From Ruminococcus sp. UBA7013 (GTDB lineage: Bacteria; Bacillota; Clostridia; Oscillospirales; Ruminococcaceae): 45,700 nucleotides of DNA. The notes under the pieces are model-generated. The model had not been told where the DNA came from, ran no database searches, and saw only the letters and a program-made list of their open reading frames with translations. The DNA lies in contig DJXD01000105.1 in the NCBI GenBank assembly GCA_002449585.1, forward strand, positions 1 through 45,700. The letters run 5' to 3'. Shown here one piece after another: positions 7,976-13,695 of the stretch. The position numbers and the translations under genes are program-made. The number at the start of each line of letters is the position of its first letter. The first letter of the stretch is position 1.

Positions 7976-8119
7976 ATGAAAATGATAGATATGATATTAA
8001 TTATTATAATTGCTTTGATGTTGATTCTGGCAATACGAAGAATTATTTTAAATAAAGTGCAAAAAAAAGACTGTTCCGGATGTTGTTCAGGGTGTACCGG
8101 ATGCAGTCATAAGAGGTAA
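7976..8119 (+). CDS. FeoB-associated Cys-rich membrane protein
   Basis: A 47-residue protein with one N-terminal membrane segment (about residues 5-22, mostly Ile/Leu), a short basic stretch, then a Cys cluster CSGCCSGCTGC and a basic end. This is the FeoB-associated Cys-rich membrane protein family, seen after feoB in Firmicutes and Bacteroidetes. The cysteines may bind iron at the membrane, but the role is unproven. The gene starts 12 bases after feoB, with GGGGGAT upstream of the ATG. Confidence 0.85.
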   Translation: MKMIDMILIIIIALMLILAIRRIILNKVQKKDCSGCCSGCTGCSHKR

Positions 8120-8122
8120 ATC

Positions 8123-8497
8123 ATGGATCTTATTTTGATCATAATATTAATTAGTATTATACTTTCTGCTTTATTATTTACAATCAAGAAGTTCAGAAAA
8201 GGCGGAGGATGCTGCGGAGAACATGAAACAATCCATCAAAATCGGCCTATAGATCGCCATTCTGCAAATTATCATTACTGCATTTCTTTGGATATTGGTG
8301 GCATGACCTGTGAAAATTGTGCTATCCGGCTGGCTAATGCATTGAATCAATCAGAAGGCATCTTTGCCAGAGTTTTCTATGAAACTAAGAAAGCCGAAGT
8401 ATATTCTGAATCTGTTCTTGATGAAATGGAGATCCGGAAAGCAGTAAATGATGCAGGATATGTTGTCATGGCCTGTTCTGTAAAGAAAAATAGATAG
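8123..8497 (+). CDS. Membrane-anchored heavy-metal-associated (HMA) domain protein
   Basis: A 124-residue protein with an N-terminal membrane helix (residues 1-20), a basic patch and a GGGCCG cluster like its small neighbour. The C-terminal ferredoxin-like HMA domain (about 54-120) has the metal-binding motif GMTCENC. HMA domains bind soft metals such as Cu+ and usually pass them to P-type ATPases, but none is encoded here. Its start lies three bases after the previous gene, so the three Feo-linked genes form one operon. It looks like a fusion of a FeoB-associated small protein with a metallochaperone domain. Which metal it carries cannot be told from sequence. Confidence 0.8.
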   Translation: MDLILIIILISIILSALLFTIKKFRKGGGCCGEHETIHQNRPIDRHSANYHYCISLDIGGMTCENCAIRLANALNQSEGIFARVFYETKKAEVYSESVLDEMEIRKAVNDAGYVVMACSVKKNR

Positions 8498-8499
8498 AA

Positions 8500-8637
8500 T
8501 CTGTTCTCTTTTATTACATCCATATGTACAGTACTTTTGGAAATGCCATATTGTTTTGCTGTCGCACGGACAGTTGCCTGATGTTCTAAAATATACGTTC
8601 CGAGCATAACTGCTCTGTCGCTGGTCTGATGCTGCAT
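8500..8637 (-). pseudogene. spoIIID: Truncated spoIIID (sporulation regulator), N-terminal part
   Basis: Reading down from the ATG at 8637 gives about 42 residues that match SpoIIID, including LGTYILEHQATVRATAK and the helix-turn-helix end YGISKSTVH. SpoIIID normally has 80-93 residues with a conserved basic C-terminal half. Here similarity stops just after the helix-turn-helix, and the frame runs antisense into the end of the HMA gene. A good ribosome site (AAGGGGTGA) precedes the ATG, so only the 3' half has been lost, probably by a deletion or rearrangement next to the feo cluster. It could still make a short fusion protein of 86 residues, but a functional SpoIIID is unlikely. Confidence 0.7.
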
Positions 8638-8745
8638 AAATTCACCCCTTGTGATGCTTTTCTTTTTAGAATATATGCAGAATTTTCTGATTTTAGCAGA
8701 CTTTTCCGGAAAAAAATCTGTTCATAATTCTGACATGAAAAATGA

Positions 8746-8774
8746 TTGATTTTCTTGTGTTTCTTTGGTATACT
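8746..8774 (+). promoter_or_regulatory. Promoter of a candidate small RNA or leader
   Basis: TTGATT (8746-8751), a 17-base spacer and TATACT (8769-8774). Nothing protein-coding follows before the T tract at 8877-8883. Confidence 0.55.
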
Positions 8775-8780
8775 AAAAAC

Positions 8781-8884
8781 AGTCAGCCAAAGGTAACTCA
8801 TAAAGTTAACCATGGAAACGATAGACAAAAAGATATTATTCCTGATTTTGATCACAAAATGGTGAAATTTCTGGCTGTTTTTTA
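8781..8884 (+). ncRNA. Candidate structured small RNA or leader upstream of pfl
   Basis: A promoter ends at 8774 and a run of six T occurs at 8878-8883. The 5' segment 8775-8786 can pair with 8871-8882 over 12 positions with one G-T pair; only the inner half is in the transcript if it starts near 8781. Inside is a smaller hairpin, GGTAACT (8792-8798) with AGTTAACC (8804-8811), with one bulge. I do not recognise a known riboswitch class. It may be a stand-alone RNA of about 100 bases or a regulatory leader of the pfl operon. Confidence 0.4.
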
Positions 8885-8913
8885 CGAATGTTAAAAAAAT
8901 CACATACTCTGGA

Positions 8914-8953
8914 TTGACAAAACCTTGACAAAGTTTTGAAAAAGTAGTATGAT
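8914..8953 (+). promoter_or_regulatory. Promoter of the split pfl operon
   Basis: A consensus TTGACA (8925-8930) with 17-base spacer and TATGAT (8948-8953). A second TTGACA (8914-8919) lies 11 bases upstream. The start codon is 53 bases further on. Confidence 0.75.
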
Positions 8954-9005
8954 TAGATAGTAAAGAAATATATACAAGCATTGATTGGAAAGGAAGATGT
9001 CATTT

Positions 9006-11132
9006 ATGTTCAAAAACTTTGCGCCGGAATGGGAAGGCTTTGAGCCTGGCAGATGGAGCAATACTTCCGTGAACGTGCGGGATTTTATCCACAAGAATTA
9101 TACTCCCTATGATGGAGATGAAAGATTTCTCGAAGGCCCTACAGAAGCAACAAAACAGCTTTGGGCTCAGGTAATGGATCTTTCCCGTCAGGAACGTGAA
9201 GCCGGCGGTGTGCTGGATATGGATACTAAAATTGTTTCTACAATTACTTCTCATGGCCCTGGCTACCTGAATCAGAATCTTGAAAAAATCGTGGGCTTTC
9301 AGACGGATAAGCCTTTTAAGCGTTCTCTTCAGCCGTTCGGCGGTATTCGTATGGCACAGCAGGCTTGCAAAGAATATGGCTATGAAGTAGATCCCAGTGT
9401 TGTTGAGATTTTTACAAAATATAGAAAAACTCACAATCAGGGCGTTTTTGATGCCTATACACCTGAAATGAAGCTTGCAAGGCATGCCGCTATTCTGACA
9501 GGTCTGCCGGATGCTTATGGCAGAGGCCGTATTATTGGAGATTATAGAAGAGTTGCTCTCTATGGTATTGATATGCTGATTGAAGATAAAGAACATCAGA
9601 AAGCAACACATTTTGTTAGAATGACTTCTAAAAATATTCGTCTCCGTGAGGAACTGTCTGAGCAGATCAATGCGCTGAAAGATCTCAAGAAGCTCGGTGA
9701 AATTTATGGCTTTGATATTTCTAGACCTGCAAAGAATGCACAGGAAGCTGTACAATGGCTGTATTTTGGTTATCTGGCTGCTGTTAAGGAACAGAATGGT
9801 GCAGCAATGTCCCTCGGTCGTACTTCCACATTCCTGGATATTTATATCCAGCGTGATCTTGAAAAAGGATTGATCACAGAAGCAGAAGCACAGGAATTAA
9901 TTGATCATTTTATTATGAAACTGCGTCTTGTCAAGTTCGCAAGAACACCAGAATATAATTCTCTGTTCTCTGGTGATCCTACTTGGGTAACGGAATCTAT
10001 TGGCGGTGTTTCTGTAGATGGTCAGCATATGGTAACTAAAAATTCTTTCCGGTATCTGAATACACTGAATAATCTCGGAACAGCTCCTGAACCGAATATG
10101 ACAATTCTATGGTCAACCAGATTGCCGATTAATTTCAAGCGATTCTGTGCTAAAATGTCCATTCGTTCCAGCTCTATCCAGTATGAAAACGATGACATGA
10201 TGAGAGTCATACATGGTGATGATTATGCAATTGCCTGCTGTGTTTCTTCTATGAGAGTAGGCAAAGAAATGCAGTTCTTCGGTGCAAGGGCAAATCTTGC
10301 CAAGTGCCTGCTGTATGCAATCAATGGCGGCGTTGATGAAAGACTGGGAGTTCAGGTAGGCCCTAAATACAGACCTGTAGAAGGGGATTATCTGGATTAT
10401 GATGATGTGATGCAGAAATATGATGATATGATGGAATGGCTTGCCGGTCTGTATGTCAATACGCTGAATGTAATTCATTTTATGCATGATAAATATAGTT
10501 ATGAGCGTATTCAGATGGCTTTGCATGATCGTGATGTGAAGAGATATTTTGCAACTGGTATTGCTGGCCTGTCTGTTGTTGCTGACTCCCTGAGTGCAAT
10601 TAAATATGCAAAAGTAAAATGCATCCGCAAAGATATTGAAATCAAAGATAAAGCTGGCAATGTGATTGATGTGGCTAAAAATGTTGTTGTGGATTATGAA
10701 GTAGAAGGCGATTTCCCGAAATATGGAAATGATGATGATAGAGTAGATCAGATTGCTGTCAATATTGTAAGGGCTTTCATGGATAAGATCAGAAAGCATC
10801 ATACCTATAGAGATGGCGTTCCAACAATGTCAATTCTTACAATTACGTCCAATGTCGTATATGGCAAGAAGACCGGTAACACACCGGACGGCAGAAAACA
10901 GGGCGTTCCGCTTGCTCCCGGTGCAAATCCGATGCATGGCAGAGACAGCCACGGCGCAATTGCTTCCCTGAGTTCTGTTGCAAAGCTTCCATTCCGTCAT
11001 GCTCAGGATGGTATTTCTAACACATTCTCTATCATTCCGGATGCCCTCGGCAAAAATACCAGAATCTTTGCTGGTGATCTCGATATTGACAGACTGGAGC
11101 AGGAGGCTCTGAATGAGGCCAATGAAGATTAA
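9006..11132 (+). CDS. pflB: Pyruvate formate-lyase body, lacking the glycyl-radical segment
   Basis: A 708-residue pyruvate formate-lyase barrel. The active-site pair Cys411-Cys412 is in IACCVSSMRVGKEMQFFGAR, and the C-terminal block includes GNTPDGRKQGVPLAPGANP and QDGISNTFSI. Whole PflB proteins have about 740-760 residues and end with a glycyl-radical domain containing RVSGYA. Here the reading frame stops at GDLDIDRLEQEALNEANED, before that domain. The missing piece is encoded separately at 11395. The ATG at 9006 was chosen because AAAGGAAG lies nine bases upstream. The enzyme converts pyruvate and CoA to acetyl-CoA and formate in the cytosol. It is probably active only with the separate radical domain. 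Confidence 0.93.
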   Translation: MFKNFAPEWEGFEPGRWSNTSVNVRDFIHKNYTPYDGDERFLEGPTEATKQLWAQVMDLSRQEREAGGVLDMDTKIVSTITSHGPGYLNQNLEKIVGFQTDKPFKRSLQPFGGIRMAQQACKEYGYEVDPSVVEIFTKYRKTHNQGVFDAYTPEMKLARHAAILTGLPDAYGRGRIIGDYRRVALYGIDMLIEDKEHQKATHFVRMTSKNIRLREELSEQINALKDLKKLGEIYGFDISRPAKNAQEAVQWLYFGYLAAVKEQNGAAMSLGRTSTFLDIYIQRDLEKGLITEAEAQELIDHFIMKLRLVKFARTPEYNSLFSGDPTWVTESIGGVSVDGQHMVTKNSFRYLNTLNNLGTAPEPNMTILWSTRLPINFKRFCAKMSIRSSSIQYENDDMMRVIHGDDYAIACCVSSMRVGKEMQFFGARANLAKCLLYAINGGVDERLGVQVGPKYRPVEGDYLDYDDVMQKYDDMMEWLAGLYVNTLNVIHFMHDKYSYERIQMALHDRDVKRYFATGIAGLSVVADSLSAIKYAKVKCIRKDIEIKDKAGNVIDVAKNVVVDYEVEGDFPKYGNDDDRVDQIAVNIVRAFMDKIRKHHTYRDGVPTMSILTITSNVVYGKKTGNTPDGRKQGVPLAPGANPMHGRDSHGAIASLSSVAKLPFRHAQDGISNTFSIIPDALGKNTRIFAGDLDIDRLEQEALNEANED

Positions 11133-11370
11133 TCCTCAGGCTGATGAAAATCAGCAGGCTGATGAACTGGCTGCACTGTTGGATGCCCTTGTTGCATCCG
11201 GCAGCCAGCATATCAATCTTGATATTGGTGATGAAACCAAAGTCCGGACAATCAATAGTACTGACTGCTCCGGGAAACTTGGTGCATGCGCCATTCCCAA
11301 TTTTGATGAAGAAGACCCCGATTTTCAGAAAGATGAAGAATCAGAAGAGTCTGATGACGGGGAACTTTGA
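11113..11370 (+). CDS. 85-residue acidic protein in the split pfl operon
   Basis: The gene overlaps the end of the PFL body by 20 bases. AGGAGG lies six bases before its ATG, so it looks truly translated. Residues 17-38 (ADELAALLDALVASGSQHIN and on) resemble the opening of the radical domain encoded next (VDNLVEMLDGYVKKGGHHLN). The similarity then ends: there is no RVSGYA loop. Instead residues 45-63 hold two cysteines (Cys52, Cys59) in TDCSGKLGACAIPN, and the last 22 residues are strongly acidic. I know no characterised protein of this form. It may dock on the body in place of the radical domain, or assist assembly; both are inference. Confidence 0.7.
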   Translation: MRPMKINPQADENQQADELAALLDALVASGSQHINLDIGDETKVRTINSTDCSGKLGACAIPNFDEEDPDFQKDEESEESDDGEL

Positions 11371-11394
11371 AAAATTTTATAAGGAGGTTTTTTC

Positions 11395-11643
11395 ATGCCT
11401 GAAGTACAGAATGATCAGCAGGTTGACAATCTTGTAGAAATGCTTGACGGCTATGTAAAAAAAGGCGGCCATCATCTGAATGTGAATGTATTCACAAGAG
11501 AAACTCTGCTTGATGCACAGAAGCACCCGGAAAATTATCCACAGCTCACGATCCGGGTTTCCGGCTATGCTGTGAACTTTATCAAGCTGACAAAAGAACA
11601 GCAGGATGATGTTATTTCAAGAACATTTCATGACAAAATCTGA
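11395..11643 (+). CDS. Stand-alone glycyl-radical domain of pyruvate formate-lyase
   Basis: An 82-residue protein corresponding to the C-terminal end of PflB. It has LVEMLDGYVKKGGHHLNVNV, then HPENYPQLTIRVSGYAVNF, with Gly57 as the expected radical residue, and ends ISRTFHDKI. It resembles the spare-part protein YfiD/GrcA, which restores oxygen-cleaved PFL in enterobacteria. Here the body gene has no radical domain of its own, so this piece should be obligatory and not a repair part. A perfect AAGGAGG precedes the ATG. It sits 24 bases after the acidic small gene and is followed by a terminator and the activase gene. Confidence 0.92.
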   Translation: MPEVQNDQQVDNLVEMLDGYVKKGGHHLNVNVFTRETLLDAQKHPENYPQLTIRVSGYAVNFIKLTKEQQDDVISRTFHDKI

Positions 11644-11666
11644 ATGATCCTTATGACACACAGAAC

Positions 11667-11690
11667 GCCCGGCTATGGCCGGGCTGTTTT
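11667..11690 (+). terminator. Intrinsic terminator between the radical domain and pflA
   Basis: A 7-bp perfect GC stem (11667-11673 with 11678-11684, loop TATG) is followed by TGTTTT. Because pflA lies immediately downstream, it may reduce pflA expression relative to the upstream subunits. Confidence 0.7.
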
Positions 11691-11713
11691 GCTATTAATA
11701 ACGAGGTGATTTT

Positions 11714-12463
11714 ATGCAAGGTTATATTCATTCAACGGATTCTTTCGGAACAGTAGACGGCCCAGGGGTGCGATTTGTTATTTTTTTTCAAGGCTGTCCG
11801 ATGCGCTGTCTTTATTGTCATAATCCAGATACTTGGGAAGCAGGGAAAAATATGCTTATGACACCGGAAGAATTGATTTATCATTATGAGCGAAATAAAG
11901 ATTTCTATACCAATGGCGGTATTACTGCCACCGGAGGAGAGCCAATGCTCCAGATGGATTTTTTGACAGAATTATTTACACTCGCAAAACAAAAAAAAAT
12001 TCATACTTGTCTGGATACTTCCGGAATTTGCTATACACCAGAATGTCCTGAAAAAACAGATAGATTACTGGATGTGACAGATCTTGTCATGCTGGATATT
12101 AAGCATATTGATGATGAACAGCATAAATTGCTGACAGGGCATTCAAATCGAAATATTTTAGCTTTTGCAGAACATATCAGTGAAAGAAAAATTCCGATCT
12201 GGATCAGACATGTCATTGTTCCGGGATGGACAGATCATGAAGAAGAACAATTTAAACTTGGCTATTTCATAGGCGGATTAAAGACAATCAAAGCTGTGGA
12301 TGTGCTTCCCTATCATGATATGGGCAAGCGCAAATATGAAGAATTAGGCATTCCCTACCCATTGGCAGATATCAAGCCGGTTGATAAGGAAACCGCCATC
12401 AAGGCACGGGAGCAAATTTTGAAAGGGCTGAAAAAGCGTCTTCTGGATCAGCATAAGAAATAA
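11714..12463 (+). CDS. pflA: Pyruvate formate-lyase activating enzyme
   Basis: A 249-residue radical-SAM protein. The CX3CX2C cluster ligands are Cys28, Cys32 and Cys35 in GCPMRCLYCHNPDTW. TGGEPMLQ (SAM-binding GGE), VMLDIKH and IWIRHVIVPGWTD are conserved PflA blocks. It uses a 4Fe-4S cluster and S-adenosylmethionine to abstract hydrogen from the target glycine, here probably Gly57 of the separate 82-residue domain. The start has GAGGTGA upstream. It is full length compared with PflA (about 246). Its presence shows the whole split PFL locus is meant to be active. Confidence 0.95.
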   Translation: MQGYIHSTDSFGTVDGPGVRFVIFFQGCPMRCLYCHNPDTWEAGKNMLMTPEELIYHYERNKDFYTNGGITATGGEPMLQMDFLTELFTLAKQKKIHTCLDTSGICYTPECPEKTDRLLDVTDLVMLDIKHIDDEQHKLLTGHSNRNILAFAEHISERKIPIWIRHVIVPGWTDHEEEQFKLGYFIGGLKTIKAVDVLPYHDMGKRKYEELGIPYPLADIKPVDKETAIKAREQILKGLKKRLLDQHKK

Positions 12464-12471
12464 TATGATTT

Positions 12472-12500
12472 CCTCGCCTGTAGGGGCGAGGTTTTTTTTA
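12472..12500 (+). terminator. Intrinsic terminator after pflA
   Basis: CCTCGCC (12472-12478) pairs with GGCGAGG (12485-12491) and is followed by a run of eight T. Confidence 0.85.
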
Positions 12501-12604
12501 ATGCAAGTATTCCTGTAAAAAAAGTACTATAATTATCATGAAACTGCTATATTTTTTTGTAAAATCATGCTATGATAATAACAATAAAGCAAGGAGTGAT
12601 TGTT

Positions 12605-13543
12605 ATGCTGAATCTGAAACAAAAGGGTTTTTATAAAGGCATTAATCTCGGAGGCTGGTTTTCTCAGTGTGATTACAGTCCCGAAAGAATGGATTATTTC
12701 ATCACAGAAGAAGATATTTCTAAAATTGCTGCATGGGGTGCGGATCATGTTAGAATCCCGATAGATTATAATGTTCTGGAACAGTCTACCGGTTTCGATC
12801 GGATTGATAAAGCAATTTCCACTTGCCGGAAGTATGGCTTGAATATTATTCTTGATCTGCATAAAACAGCCGGGTTTTCTTTTGATACTTATGGTGAACA
12901 TGAATATGGCTTTTTTGAAAGTGAAATTTATCAGGAAAAATTTTATCAGTTATGGGAACGCTTTGCCAAGTCGTATGGACAGAATGAACATATTGCTTTT
13001 GAATTACTAAATGAAGTGACAGATAAATCTTATCTTCCAGCCTGGAATAGAATTGCACATACATGCATTCAAAGAATTCGCAGAATTGCTCCCGATACAC
13101 TGATTTTTGTGGGGAGCTGGGATAATAACAGCCCTAAGACAGTTAAAGATCTCAATGCCCCTTATGATGATAAAGTGATTTATAATATGCATTGCTATGA
13201 ACCGTTGAAATTTACCCATCAGGGCGCATATTGGACAGCAGCAATCAATCCTGAAGAGCATTTCAGCTTTGCGGAAAGCAATATCACAGAACATTTTTTT
13301 GAACAATTATTTGCTTCTGCGATCGAAAAAGCAAAAAAACATCATACTGTTTTATATTGCGGCGAATATGGCGTGATTGACAGAGTACCTCCAGAAGATG
13401 CTATAAAATGGTTCTGCATGATTCATAGTGTATTTGAAAAACATGGGATTGGCCGCTGTGCATGGAATTACAAAGAAATGGATTTTGGCCTTTCTGATAT
13501 CAGATTGAGTGGCTTCCGGGAAAAATTGATTAGAAATTTATGA
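12605..13543 (+). CDS. GH5-type glycoside hydrolase (cellulase family), probably cytosolic
   Basis: A 312-residue glycoside hydrolase family 5 enzyme with a TIM-barrel fold. GINLGGWF near residue 12 and HVRIPIDYN near 48 are typical. The expected acid/base is Glu137 in FELLNEVTD and the nucleophile Glu254 in YCGEYGVID. There is no signal peptide, membrane segment, carbohydrate-binding module or dockerin, so it probably acts inside the cell on short imported beta-linked oligosaccharides (cello-, manno- or related). The ATG at 12605 has AAGGAG eight bases upstream. It is followed by a secreted xylanase, suggesting joint plant-fibre breakdown, though each has its own promoter. Substrate cannot be fixed from sequence. 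Confidence 0.88.
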   Translation: MLNLKQKGFYKGINLGGWFSQCDYSPERMDYFITEEDISKIAAWGADHVRIPIDYNVLEQSTGFDRIDKAISTCRKYGLNIILDLHKTAGFSFDTYGEHEYGFFESEIYQEKFYQLWERFAKSYGQNEHIAFELLNEVTDKSYLPAWNRIAHTCIQRIRRIAPDTLIFVGSWDNNSPKTVKDLNAPYDDKVIYNMHCYEPLKFTHQGAYWTAAINPEEHFSFAESNITEHFFEQLFASAIEKAKKHHTVLYCGEYGVIDRVPPEDAIKWFCMIHSVFEKHGIGRCAWNYKEMDFGLSDIRLSGFREKLIRNL

Positions 13544-13631
13544 AATATGACGGAGAAATAATAAATATTGTCTTTTCTTTGTGCAGACTGCTGAAATCAA
13601 TGCTTTCCCAAAATATTTATCATTAAAACGC

Positions 13632-13660
13632 TTGATTTCTTTCCTAGTTTCATATATAAT
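13632..13660 (+). promoter_or_regulatory. Promoter of the dockerin-bearing xylanase gene
   Basis: TTGATT (13632-13637), 17-base spacer, TATAAT (13655-13660), 35 bases before the start codon. Confidence 0.65.
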
Positions 13661-13695
13661 ATACTTAAATTATTTCACACATGGGAGGAATTTTT

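Noticed and set aside
8775..8884. Known riboswitch classes (c-di-GMP, ZTP/pfl motif, purine, THF) for the pfl leader.
   Set aside because: None of the conserved core sequences I know for these classes is present, so it is left as an unassigned candidate RNA.
10022..10802. Minus-strand frames of 62-229 residues across pflB.
   Set aside because: They are shadows of a highly conserved enzyme gene and lack starts with ribosome sites.
11100..11400. A simple frameshift splitting one pflB gene.
   Set aside because: The body stop, the middle gene and the radical domain lie in frames separated by real ribosome sites. The middle protein also contains a second, diverged copy of the domain opening, so a single indel could not rebuild a normal PflB.
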